From assembly GCA_034521755.1 (NCBI GenBank), contig JAXHMB010000001.1:186001-250000 (forward strand): a stretch of DNA of 64,000 bases, read 5' to 3'. The notes below the pieces were generated by a model. It made no database searches and was not told the origin of the DNA. It was given only the letters and a program-made list of their open reading frames with translations. The DNA comes from JAXHMB01 sp034521755 (GTDB lineage: Bacteria; Bacteroidota; Rhodothermia; Balneolales; Balneolaceae). Below, one piece after another: positions 18,743-26,523 of the stretch (its first letter is position 1; each line of letters opens with the position of its first letter). Both the position numbers and the translations under genes were made by a program.

Positions 18743-19755
18743 ACTTGTGTGCTCTCCATTTGTTCTTGTTCGAAATTCTTTTTCTTTCTTTCCATCTTAA
18801 TGTTATGCTGGCGACGCATTTGATTTACTTTAGGCCCATCAATTTTCTTTGCCTTTTTGAGGAAAGCTTCTCCCTTATCAAGTGCTTCCTGCGCCTGCTT
18901 TTCAGTAGGTGTAAATTTTGCAAATTTAACCATATCAGCTTCGTTCAAAACTTTTTGAGTTTGATCAACAAGTTCCTGATCCATAGAACGCCTATTAAGC
19001 TCATACATTATTTCTCCACTGGTAGATTCTAAAGCAGGAATATTATGCAACCGCTCAAAATAGAGTCGAATAGCATCACCAAGATTGATATAAAATTGGT
19101 CGAAGTCCTTTTCAGATTCGAAGGAGAAACTCTGTAGCTGTTTTAAAGAGTTTTCTAACTGTTTAAGCGGATCTTTGAAAGGTTCTGGATTGAATTCAGG
19201 TTTGGGTGCAGGCTTAGGTTGTTCTTCTTTCTTTTTGTAAAACTGGTACACATACCAACTGGCAACCGCTAGTAGAATCAGGCCCAGAATATATGGCCAC
19301 CAGGCAGCAGCGAAATCAAAGATGGGTTTAAACGGGCGAAATTTTTCTTCCTCAGACTGCAATACACTTTTAAAATAAACAGGTACCGGCCTGGTATAAA
19401 CAGAGGTTGTGTCTTCACCGCTGACAAGCCTTACTGGAAGTCTGGAAATTGCTGTGTCGGAGGTGCCAAAAAATTGTATCCGATAAATAAGACTGTCTTT
19501 GAAATCTGTAACTTTATAACGTTGAATCGAGCGAATTTCAAAAGCGGAACCCAGGTGAGACGAATCGGGGTAGATGACATTATCGTATGTTGTGGTTTTG
19601 TCTAGCGTAATGGTATAGTCAAACTGATCACCAACATTAAGAGAGTCTATGGGAACATATTCCGTGACATTCTGTGCAAATGAAACAGAAGGAGCTGACA
19701 TAAGAAATGTCAGCAAAAGGAAAATATAAGAAGCTGTCAGAAATTTATTTTGCAC
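18739..19755 (-). CDS. BatD-like/DUF4381-like membrane protein
   Basis: 338 residues. Signal peptide (about 1-27, ending SVSFAQ), a beta-rich extracytoplasmic region (about 28-150), one membrane helix (about 152-172, AAWWPYILGLILLAVASWYVY), then a charged cytoplasmic region (about 175-338) rich in Lys/Glu with helices. This fits the small BatD/DUF4381-like components encoded between DUF58 and VWA genes. It sits directly upstream of batA with a 4-base overlap. I could not match a precise family from the sequence alone. Confidence 0.7.
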   Translation of the reverse strand: MQNKFLTASYIFLLLTFLMSAPSVSFAQNVTEYVPIDSLNVGDQFDYTITLDKTTTYDNVIYPDSSHLGSAFEIRSIQRYKVTDFKDSLIYRIQFFGTSDTAISRLPVRLVSGEDTTSVYTRPVPVYFKSVLQSEEEKFRPFKPIFDFAAAWWPYILGLILLAVASWYVYQFYKKKEEQPKPAPKPEFNPEPFKDPLKQLENSLKQLQSFSFESEKDFDQFYINLGDAIRLYFERLHNIPALESTSGEIMYELNRRSMDQELVDQTQKVLNEADMVKFAKFTPTEKQAQEALDKGEAFLKKAKKIDGPKVNQMRRQHNIKMERKKKNFEQEQMESTQV

Positions 19756-19932
19756 CGGTTGTATTGTTTAGAGCATTTTTAGCTAAACACATTTCTTCAT
19801 TTCATATTGTGCAGATCATGCATGAATACATTGAAGCACGGCGCTTAAAATAGAAAAATTATTCCCATTCATAAAAGGTATATGACTAAAATGGAGGTTA
19901 AAATTTTTGATGCAATCTATCACTAGAACTCC

Positions 19933-19940
19933 TATGTTTG
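19933..19940 (+). promoter_or_regulatory. Candidate -7 element (TATGTTTG) for the M23 peptidase gene
   Basis: TATGTTTG is an exact match to the Bacteroidota consensus TAnnTTTG and lies 35 bases before the start codon. A TTTG at 19906-19909 could be the -33 element, but the spacing (23 bases) is longer than the usual 19-21. Confidence 0.35.
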
Positions 19941-19975
19941 AGAGGCAAAATAATCAGTAAAATTTTAGGTAAGGC

Positions 19976-21244
19976 ATGAAAGTCAATGTATCAATCTTAA
20001 TGGTGGTGTGTGTGTTTCTTCTCGCATCATGTAGTTCCTCTGAGAAGGATCCTGTTTTAAAGGAAGTTGAGAATTCTAATATGGATACTACAAAAATTCA
20101 TTATGGAGAATATGATTCTTTTGGCTTTAGAGTTGATACACTCCAGATTGAGGATCATCAGGTAAAAAGAAATGAAAGTCTTTATCTGATATTGAATAAA
20201 TATGATTTCACTAATCAGGAGATTTATAATATAACAAAAGCGGCTCAAGAGATTGTTGATGTCCGCTCTTTTAAACCCGGCCAGCGTTATCGAACATATG
20301 CTTCTAAAGGTAATAGCAATGAATTATCACGGTTGGTTTGGCAGCCTTCGCTAGAAAATTATGTGGTCTTTGACCTGAGTGATTCACTTCAAATCTATGA
20401 ATCACAAAAGCAGATAAGCATACAGGCTCGAACTGCATCAGCTACTATTGAGAATTCCCTGTATGAAACCATGCTCGATAAAAATCTGAGTCCCTTGCTG
20501 GCATATAGGCTCTCAGATATTTTTGCCTGGGAGATCGACTTTTTTAGGCTTCGAGATGGTGATGCTTTTAAAGTAATTTATGAAGAAAAATATTTAGATG
20601 ACTCCTTCTACAGTATTGGTGAAGTCTTAGCTGTAGAATTTAAGCATCGGGGTGATGTGTATTATGCCTACAAATTTGAAGAGGGGGATGTCAGCGGATA
20701 CTATGATGAAGAGGGGAATAGTGTACAAAAAGCATTGTTAAAAGCACCGTTTAAGTATGGACAGCGTATTAGTTCAGGTTTTTCCCACAATAGATTTCAT
20801 CCGGTGCTTAAACGTCGAATTCCACACTATGGTGTAGACTATGCTGCTCCTCATGGTACACCGGTGCTTGCAGTGGGAGATGGAACTATTATAGAATCAC
20901 AATATCGAGGAGCCAGTGGTAATATTGTAAAGATTCGCCACAATGGTACTTATGAAACAGCTTACCTGCATTTAAGTGGCTTTGCTCGCGGCATAAGACG
21001 AGGAGCCAAGGTAACGCAAGGGCAGATGATTGGATATGTGGGTAAGACCGGCAGAGTGACAGGGACACACCTGGACTATAGAATTTATATAAATGATCGT
21101 CCTGTGAATCCGCTTACGGTGGATTTGCCTGCCTCAGAGTCTGTTCCTGATTCTTTGTTGTCAAGTTTTATGGAAGTGCAGGGAAAATATCAGAAACAAC
21201 TTGATAAAGCCGCAGATCCCCAACCGATGATTTCTCAGAAATAA
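19976..21244 (+). CDS. M23 family peptidase lipoprotein
   Basis: Envelope peptidoglycan hydrolase-type protein, 422 residues. A lipoprotein signal is clear: hydrophobic start and lipobox VFLLASC at about residues 13-19. A LysM-like or OapA-like region follows (about 55-110, HQVKRNESLYLILNKYDF). The C-terminal M23 domain (about 270-385) has HYGVDYAAPHGTPVLAVGDG and HNGTYETAYLHLSGF. The last motif is GTHLDYRIY where classical LytM enzymes have HLH, so one conserved His is replaced by Asp; enzymes with this change are reported in the broader family, so activity is uncertain. The gene sits alone on the plus strand between the two halves of the Bat gene set. Confidence 0.87.
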   Translation: MKVNVSILMVVCVFLLASCSSSEKDPVLKEVENSNMDTTKIHYGEYDSFGFRVDTLQIEDHQVKRNESLYLILNKYDFTNQEIYNITKAAQEIVDVRSFKPGQRYRTYASKGNSNELSRLVWQPSLENYVVFDLSDSLQIYESQKQISIQARTASATIENSLYETMLDKNLSPLLAYRLSDIFAWEIDFFRLRDGDAFKVIYEEKYLDDSFYSIGEVLAVEFKHRGDVYYAYKFEEGDVSGYYDEEGNSVQKALLKAPFKYGQRISSGFSHNRFHPVLKRRIPHYGVDYAAPHGTPVLAVGDGTIIESQYRGASGNIVKIRHNGTYETAYLHLSGFARGIRRGAKVTQGQMIGYVGKTGRVTGTHLDYRIYINDRPVNPLTVDLPASESVPDSLLSSFMEVQGKYQKQLDKAADPQPMISQK

Positions 21245-21245
21245 A

Positions 21246-22121
21246 TTAGTATCGTTGTACTCTTCGCTGAAAGAAATTCATCAAAGGTTTTACATACGAC
21301 TCGTTGGTATGAAGTTCGATAGTATCAATTTTGGAACGGATAAATTTCTCTCTCAGCTCTTTCTTAGCTTTCAGCCTTTTTGCCTTGTAGGCTTGTCTTA
21401 ATTTTTTACTGGAAGTATCAACCAGCACTTCTTCACCGGTTTCTGCATCCTTGAGAGGAATTAATCCTAAATCAGGTAAATCATCTTCCAGTTCATCGTT
21501 AATAATAATGCTAACCAAGTCGTGTTTTTGATTGGTAATCTTAAGCTGACGATCATAATTATCATCTTGAAAGTCACTGGCCATTACAACAATTGCCCTG
21601 CGATTCAATAACCTATTGACATAAGAAAGGGCCTCACTAATATCAGTCCCGGATCCTTTTGGTTCGGTGGTAAGCAACTCACGTATCAGCCGTAATACAT
21701 GTACTTTACCTTTCTTGGGGGGGACAACCTTTTCGATGACATCTGAAAAAAGAACAAGACCCACTTTATCACTATTTTTTATGGCGCTGAAAGCAAGAAC
21801 AGCACAGATTTCTATCGCCAATTCCATCTTGCTTTGATTTAAGCTGCCAAAAACACCACTTGGGGAGATATCCACACAAAGCATAAGTGTTTGTTCTCGT
21901 TCTTCTTCAAACATCTTGATAAAAGGATCGCCGGTACGTGCTGTTACGTTCCAGTCAATCTGCCGAATGTCATCTCCATAATTGTATTGACGCACTTCAG
22001 AAAATTCCATTCCGCGTCCTTTGAAAGCAGACTGGTATTCACCTCCAAAGATATTATTAACCATGCCCTTGGTACGGATTTCAATCTTCCGAACTTTCTT
22101 TAGTATTTCTTTTGATATCAT
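21246..22121 (-). CDS. DUF58 domain-containing protein
   Basis: Cytoplasmic protein of the DUF58 family, 291 residues. The family signature FSEVRQYNYGDDIRQIDWNV followed by TARTGDPFIKMFEEE is present at about residues 40-75. The remainder resembles a VWA fold (CVDISPSG, then VVMASDFQDD). DUF58 proteins are usually encoded after a MoxR AAA+ ATPase and before BatA/BatB. Here no MoxR gene lies upstream within view, and the BatD-like and BatA genes are 1.5 kb downstream on the same strand, separated by the divergent M23 peptidase gene. The stop is adjacent to the M23 stop. Confidence 0.92.
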   Translation of the reverse strand: MISKEILKKVRKIEIRTKGMVNNIFGGEYQSAFKGRGMEFSEVRQYNYGDDIRQIDWNVTARTGDPFIKMFEEEREQTLMLCVDISPSGVFGSLNQSKMELAIEICAVLAFSAIKNSDKVGLVLFSDVIEKVVPPKKGKVHVLRLIRELLTTEPKGSGTDISEALSYVNRLLNRRAIVVMASDFQDDNYDRQLKITNQKHDLVSIIINDELEDDLPDLGLIPLKDAETGEEVLVDTSSKKLRQAYKAKRLKAKKELREKFIRSKIDTIELHTNESYVKPLMNFFQRRVQRY

Positions 22122-22229
22122 AAAACCCCTTTTGCATTAACACGTTCAAGAATAATTGGATTTCTGCAGATTTGAAAACAGAATTCATCTTTTGAAGATT
22201 ATTACTCACCTATCTTAACATTATGGTAA

Positions 22230-22250
22230 CACTAAGGTAAACTTTTAGTG
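22230..22250. promoter_or_regulatory. Inverted repeat upstream of the winged-helix gene
   Basis: CACTAA (22230-22235) and TTAGTG (22245-22250) form a perfect inverted repeat 12 bases before the start of the small winged-helix gene. It could be an operator; function is inferred from position only. Confidence 0.35.
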
Positions 22251-22261
22251 AGACTAGTTTA

Positions 22262-22567
22262 GTGTATTGTGATAAACATAGAGTAGTAAAAGCACTGATC
22301 CGTAATATGATAATTGGCAGTAAGTTTAGTGAGAAGAATCAGCAATACCTCAAAGTGGTTTTTCAGCTTTCCAAACAAGACACTGACTACCAAATCCCTG
22401 TTCAGGACATCAATCAAAAGTTGGAATTAGATCGTACTGAACTCAAAAATGTACTTGAACACCTACAAGACCTTGGTTTCATAAAAATTGCAACGATAGG
22501 TGGGCCGTTACTTTATGGGCATATCACAATTACGCAAAAGGGGATAAAAAAAGGGTCTCAGCTCTAG
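22262..22567 (+). CDS. Small winged-helix-like protein
   Basis: 101 residues, not assigned to a named family. The middle (about 25-75) reads as a winged helix: LKVVFQLSKQ, then IPVQDINQKLELDRTEL as the likely recognition region, then VLEHLQDLGFIKI and a beta wing IGGPLLYGHITITQKG. The start given is GTG without a clear ribosome-binding site; an in-frame ATG at 22307 is an alternative. It lies immediately upstream of ald on the same strand, and both upstream regions contain palindromes. A DNA-binding regulator role is plausible but inferred. Confidence 0.6.
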   Translation: MYCDKHRVVKALIRNMIIGSKFSEKNQQYLKVVFQLSKQDTDYQIPVQDINQKLELDRTELKNVLEHLQDLGFIKIATIGGPLLYGHITITQKGIKKGSQL

Positions 22568-22607
22568 CTTATCTTTACCATACTTATTTCTATTTGTTAT
22601 TAAATTT

Positions 22608-22649
22608 TAGGTAAAAATTACCTACTTTAAGTCCTTAAAAATTTAAGTC
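22608..22649. promoter_or_regulatory. Palindrome and direct repeats upstream of ald
   Basis: TAGGTAA-AAA-TTACCTA (22608-22624) is a perfect inverted repeat. It is followed by TTTAAGTC at 22626-22633 and again at 22642-22649. All lie in the 107-base leader of ald, a gene that is often controlled by a dedicated regulator (Lrp/AldR type in other bacteria). A regulatory role is inferred. Confidence 0.45.
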
Positions 22650-22674
22650 AAATCTGAAATAAACGCTTACTAGT

Positions 22675-23787
22675 ATGATTATCGGAGTACCTAAAGAGAT
22701 TAAGACTCATGAAAACCGAGTGGCCCTATTACCCGGAGGGGTTTCTGCGATGAAAAGAAACGGGCATGAAGTGTTAATTGAACAAGGAGCCGGGAAGGGT
22801 AGTGGATTTAATGATGATCAGTATGTTGAAGCCGGTGCAGCTATTCTTGAAGATGTTGAAGAGCTTTGGGATCGGGCAGAAATGATTATGAAGGTTAAAG
22901 AGCCCATCAAGGTTGAATACGATCGGATGAAAGAAGGCCAGGTGATTTTTACGTATTTTCACTTTGCAGCTGATGAAACTTTGACAAAAGCAGTGGTCGA
23001 TTCTAAGTGTATTGCTATTGCTTATGAAACAGTGGAGAAAGAGGATGGATCGCTGCCGCTTTTGATCCCTATGAGTGAAGTAGCAGGCAGAATGGCAGCT
23101 CAGGAAGGGGCTAAGTACCTAGAGAAAGCTACTGCGGGACGTGGAGTGCTAATAGGAGGTATTCCGGGTGTTCCTCCGGCTAATGTTATGGTGCTCGGCG
23201 GCGGTGTTGTTGGTGTTAACTCCGCAAAGATAGCAGCCGGTATGGGGGCCAATACTACAATTTTTGATATCAACATGCCGCGGCTCCGCTATTTGGATGA
23301 TGTAATGGCTAAAAACGTGAATACAATGTTTTCTTCGGAAGCCAATATTCGCAGAATGCTGCCTGATACTGATTTAATTATTGGTGCTGTATTAAAGCCC
23401 GGTGCGAAAGCTCCCCATTTAATTACCCGGGAAATGCTGAAAGAAATGCGACCCGGAACTGTCCTTGTTGATGTTGCCATAGATCAAGGCGGTTGTTTTG
23501 AAACATCAAAACCAACTACTCATGACGATCCAATCTATATCGTTGATGATATTGTTCATTATTGTGTGGCCAATATGCCCGGTGCAGTGCCCTATACATC
23601 AACTCTGGGTTTAACAAACGTAACCTTGCCTTATGCAATTAGCTTGGCTAACAAAGGATGGAAGAAAGCATTGAATGAAGATCCCGAATTAAAAATGGGT
23701 CTCAATATTGCTAAAGGCGATATTGTGTATAAAGATGTTGCTGATGCGTTTAATATGGATTATACATCCATAGATAACGTACTTTAA
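22675..23787 (+). CDS. ald: Alanine dehydrogenase
   Basis: NAD-dependent oxidative deamination of L-alanine to pyruvate, 370 residues, the standard length. The N-terminal catalytic domain begins IGVPKEIKTHENRVALLPG; catalytic His is in TYFHFAADETL, and the Rossmann domain shows VLGGGVVGVNSAKIAAGMGA. The C-terminal NMPGAVPYTSTLGLTNVTLP is diagnostic. The enzyme links alanine use to pyruvate and ammonium. The gene is followed by paired hairpins and a strong rho-independent terminator, and preceded by a winged-helix gene and palindromic sites. Confidence 0.97.
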   Translation: MIIGVPKEIKTHENRVALLPGGVSAMKRNGHEVLIEQGAGKGSGFNDDQYVEAGAAILEDVEELWDRAEMIMKVKEPIKVEYDRMKEGQVIFTYFHFAADETLTKAVVDSKCIAIAYETVEKEDGSLPLLIPMSEVAGRMAAQEGAKYLEKATAGRGVLIGGIPGVPPANVMVLGGGVVGVNSAKIAAGMGANTTIFDINMPRLRYLDDVMAKNVNTMFSSEANIRRMLPDTDLIIGAVLKPGAKAPHLITREMLKEMRPGTVLVDVAIDQGGCFETSKPTTHDDPIYIVDDIVHYCVANMPGAVPYTSTLGLTNVTLPYAISLANKGWKKALNEDPELKMGLNIAKGDIVYKDVADAFNMDYTSIDNVL

Positions 23788-23805
23788 TACTAAGGTAGTT
23801 TAATT

Positions 23806-23878
23806 CCCCGACCCTCTGGGTCGCAAAAACTAAATAAACAGAAAATCAGAATTATACCCCACAGGTTCTGCCTCGGGG
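23806..23878 (+). other. Structured element between ald and its terminator
   Basis: The outer arms CCCCGA (23806-23811) and TCGGGG (23873-23878) are perfectly complementary. Inside are CGACCC-TCT-GGGTCG (23809-23822) and CCCC-AC-AGG-TTCTG-CCT-C-GGGG (23857-23878). The outer stem and the inner hairpins are mutually exclusive, so two alternative folds are possible. It matches no RNA family I recognise; it may be part of the ald 3' untranslated region or a separate small RNA. Confidence 0.4.
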
Positions 23879-23899
23879 TCATTCATTAGGCATTTTTAC

Positions 23900-23940
23900 A
23901 AGCCGAATAGCCTTAATTGGATATTCGGCTTTTTTGTTTT
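23900..23940 (+). terminator. Rho-independent terminator after ald
   Basis: A 10-bp perfect stem AAGCCGAATA/TATTCGGCTT (23900-23909 and 23922-23931) with a 12-base loop, followed by a T-rich tract. Confidence 0.88.
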
Positions 23941-23958
23941 CCCCGATTTTTTAAGGTA

Positions 23959-23977
23959 GTTTCACGAATGTTTCACG
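23959..23977 (+). promoter_or_regulatory. Two direct parS-like half sites upstream of parA
   Basis: GTTTCACG occurs twice in direct orientation (23959-23966 and 23970-23977). It is the left half of the parS consensus TGTTTCACGTGAAACA; the second copy continues GGAAATG, close to the right half with one base missing. The site is about 180 bases before parA. Degenerate parS-like sites next to parAB may act as ParB binding or autoregulatory sites; this is inferred. Confidence 0.45.
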
Positions 23978-24062
23978 GAAATGTTGAGTACTTAAAAATT
24001 ATTATTAGATAGATGTTGTTAAGTAGTTGCAAATCAGCGACTTATCTTATGTTATAAAGTGG

Positions 24063-24089
24063 TTGACAACTTGTTAATAAGTATTTTTG
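24063..24089 (+). promoter_or_regulatory. Candidate parAB promoter
   Basis: TTG at 24063-24065 and TATTTTTG at 24082-24089 match the Bacteroidota -33/-7 pattern (TTTG, 19-21 bases, TAnnTTTG) with suitable spacing, 64 bases before parA. Confidence 0.5.
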
Positions 24090-24153
24090 GTTACCATAGA
24101 GTAGGACATTATATTTTTAATTCACAGGCATCTAAATCAGTTATATAATCTGA

Positions 24154-24957
24154 ATGGGAAAAGTAATTTCCATAGCTAATCAAAAAGGCGGTGTTGGTAA
24201 AACCACGACTGCAATTAACTTAGCAGCGAGCTTAGCAGCTATAGAGCACCCAACACTGGTTATTGACATCGATCCACAGAGTAATACCACCAGTGGGTTG
24301 GGAATAGAGACCAAAACAGTTACCAATTCGGTGTATGAAATTATGGTTGGCGGAGTAGAGGCTTCTGAAGCCATCCGAGAAACTGAATTACCTTTTTTGG
24401 ACTTAATCCCATCGCATATCAACCTTGTTGGAGCAGAAATTGAAATGATTGACCGTGAACAGCGGGAACGTATTCTCCAGAAGGCTATAAAAGGCTTAAG
24501 TGATAAGTACGATTTTGTAATTATTGATTGCCCTCCTTCACTTGGACTGCTGACGATTAACGCTCTTACAGCCTCAGATTCGGTAATTATTCCCGTTCAG
24601 TGTGAATATTTTGCACTTGAGGGTTTGGGACAGCTATTAAACACTATTAAGATTGTTCGACAGCATTTAAATACAGAGCTTGAAATCGAGGGTGTGTTAC
24701 TAACTATGTTTGATACACGAACAAGGCTTTCAGAACAGGTTGCTGATGAAGTGCGTAAATATTTTGATGATCGCGTTTTTAAGGCGATTATAGCACGAAA
24801 TGTTCGGTTGGCCGAGGCACCCAGTTTTGGCAAACCTGCATTGCTTTATGATTCTACCAGCAGGGGAGCCAAAAACTACTTATCACTTGCCAAAGAGATT
24901 ATTCAGCGCAACAAGAAGCTGTTTAAAGATAGCCAGGTCTTTGCAGGCAGTAAATAA
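24154..24957 (+). CDS. parA: Chromosome partitioning ATPase ParA (Soj)
   Basis: Walker-type ATPase for chromosome origin segregation, 267 residues. The deviant Walker A motif is NQKGGVGKTTTAINLA at the N terminus, with the switch region DIDPQSNTTSGLG and Walker B FVIIDCPPSLGLLTINAL. The length and absence of an N-terminal DNA-binding extension indicate a chromosomal Soj-type ParA rather than a plasmid ParA. It is followed by parB after 13 bases. Confidence 0.95.
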   Translation: MGKVISIANQKGGVGKTTTAINLAASLAAIEHPTLVIDIDPQSNTTSGLGIETKTVTNSVYEIMVGGVEASEAIRETELPFLDLIPSHINLVGAEIEMIDREQRERILQKAIKGLSDKYDFVIIDCPPSLGLLTINALTASDSVIIPVQCEYFALEGLGQLLNTIKIVRQHLNTELEIEGVLLTMFDTRTRLSEQVADEVRKYFDDRVFKAIIARNVRLAEAPSFGKPALLYDSTSRGAKNYLSLAKEIIQRNKKLFKDSQVFAGSK

Positions 24958-24970
24958 GGAGTGAATTAAT

Positions 24971-25897
24971 ATGGCATCGAAAAAAGTACTAGGAAGAGGA
25001 TTAGGGGCATTTTTCCCAGACTATAATGAAGGAGACAGCGAGTCTTCAAAGTCCGATGGAGGGAAGAATCAGCCTTCAGTAGTCACTGATCCTGAGGAAA
25101 GAGTTAACATTGTTCTTCAAATTCCGGTACAGAACATTCGCCCCAATCCTCATCAGCCCCGAAAAGAATTTAAAGAAGAGGCTTTGGATGAGTTAGCGGC
25201 TTCTATCAAGGAACATGGCCTCATTCAGCCTATTACCGTTCGATATATTGGTGAAAAACGTTTTGAGCTGATCAGCGGTGAGCGTCGCCTTCGGGCTTCA
25301 AAGTTGGCGGGTATGGAAGAAATCGCTGCTTATATCCGAGAGGTGAATGATGAGGATATTATTTCTTTTGCACTTATTGAAAATATTCAGCGAGAAGATT
25401 TAAATCCTATTGAAGTGGCAATGGGATATCAGCGTCTAGTGGATGAAGTAGGCTATACACAGTCGGAGGTTGCTGACAAAGTAGGCAAGAATCGTTCTAC
25501 TGTAGCAAACATGCTTCGATTACTGAATTTGCCCCCGTTTATTCAGGCCGCATTGCGTGATGAGCAAATTACTATGGGACATGCCCGCGCACTAATTACA
25601 GTTGAGGATCCTGAAGATCAAAAGAAGATCTTTAAAAAAGCGGTAAAAGAAGGATATTCGGTTCGACAAATAGAGAAAGCCGTGCGCTCACTGGGTGCAG
25701 AAGACAAAAAATCTAGTAAAAAAGATGAGAAAAGTGAGAATGAAGCTCTCTATAATGAAATATCCAAGAGGTTACGCCGTAAGTTAAGTACAAAAGTTAA
25801 TATCAAGTCAAAAAAGAATGGCGGAGAAATTCGTATCGAATATTATTCGGATGACGAACTTGATCGACTTCTCGAACTTTTTGAGTCGATCGACTAG
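24971..25897 (+). CDS. parB: Chromosome partitioning protein ParB (Spo0J)
   Basis: CTP-dependent parS-binding clamp, 308 residues. The N terminus has the ParA-stimulating motif KKVLGRGLGAFFP. The ParB/Srx CTPase domain spans about 45-140 (IRPNPHQPRKEF, GLIQPITVR, ISGERRLRASKLAG, ENIQREDLNPIE). A helix-turn-helix (about 150-205, VGYTQSEVADKVGKNRSTV) and a C-terminal dimerisation domain follow. The gene overlaps the start of the DUF5683 gene in another frame. Confidence 0.95.
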   Translation: MASKKVLGRGLGAFFPDYNEGDSESSKSDGGKNQPSVVTDPEERVNIVLQIPVQNIRPNPHQPRKEFKEEALDELAASIKEHGLIQPITVRYIGEKRFELISGERRLRASKLAGMEEIAAYIREVNDEDIISFALIENIQREDLNPIEVAMGYQRLVDEVGYTQSEVADKVGKNRSTVANMLRLLNLPPFIQAALRDEQITMGHARALITVEDPEDQKKIFKKAVKEGYSVRQIEKAVRSLGAEDKKSSKKDEKSENEALYNEISKRLRRKLSTKVNIKSKKNGGEIRIEYYSDDELDRLLELFESID

Positions 25898-26516
25898 CCT
25901 CGGTCTGATATGTATCATAAGCTGTTTGTTTTTTCTTCCTTTGGCAGGGAATTCACAAACGTTACCAATCAATAACGCCTACAAGAACAGTTTTCAAGAT
26001 CTTAACCTGCCGGATACAACCTCTGCTGTAGATCCCAGTCAATTTCCAAAGCCTAAAAAAGTAATGTTCAAATCAATGCTGATACCTGGCTGGGGACAGA
26101 TCACTAATAAACAGGCATGGAAATTGCCAATTGTATATGGGTTGCTGGGAGGTCTTACTTACTATAGTATTTATCTAAATAAAAAGTATCATGACTACAG
26201 GGCAGCCTACTATAATTTAAATGAACAGACTCCTGATGACTTTAAATACGGGAAAACTCCCAATTATTTAAGTGATGTGCAGAGTCTTGAAAGTCTGAGA
26301 GCCAACAGAAATACCTTAAGAAACAGACGTGACTTGAGCTATCTGTATATTGGACTTGCATATGGACTTAATGTTATTGATGCTTATGTTTTTGCCCATA
26401 TGCGTACATTTGATGTTTCAGAAGATTTGAGTGTAGGCGCATCAGTTAGCCCGGGAGTAACCAATTCCGGAAGTCCCGGCGTTACATTATCTATTAATTT
26501 ATTTAAGAAGAAGTAA
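25851..26516 (+). CDS. DUF5683 domain-containing protein
   Basis: Probable envelope protein of the DUF5683 family, about 222 residues from the ATG at 25851. A signal peptide is visible (LGLICIISCLFFLPLAG then NSQ), then the family core KSMLIPGWGQITNKQAWK with a hydrophobic helix (VYGLLGGLTYYSIYL) and a second near YIGLAYGLNVIDAYVFAHM. DUF5683 genes often follow parAB in Bacteroidota relatives. The chosen start lies 47 bases inside parB; an earlier ATG at 25818 and a TTG at 25881 are also in frame. Function is unknown. Confidence 0.8.
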   Translation: MTNLIDFSNFLSRSTSLGLICIISCLFFLPLAGNSQTLPINNAYKNSFQDLNLPDTTSAVDPSQFPKPKKVMFKSMLIPGWGQITNKQAWKLPIVYGLLGGLTYYSIYLNKKYHDYRAAYYNLNEQTPDDFKYGKTPNYLSDVQSLESLRANRNTLRNRRDLSYLYIGLAYGLNVIDAYVFAHMRTFDVSEDLSVGASVSPGVTNSGSPGVTLSINLFKKK

Positions 26517-26523
26517 TTGTTAT

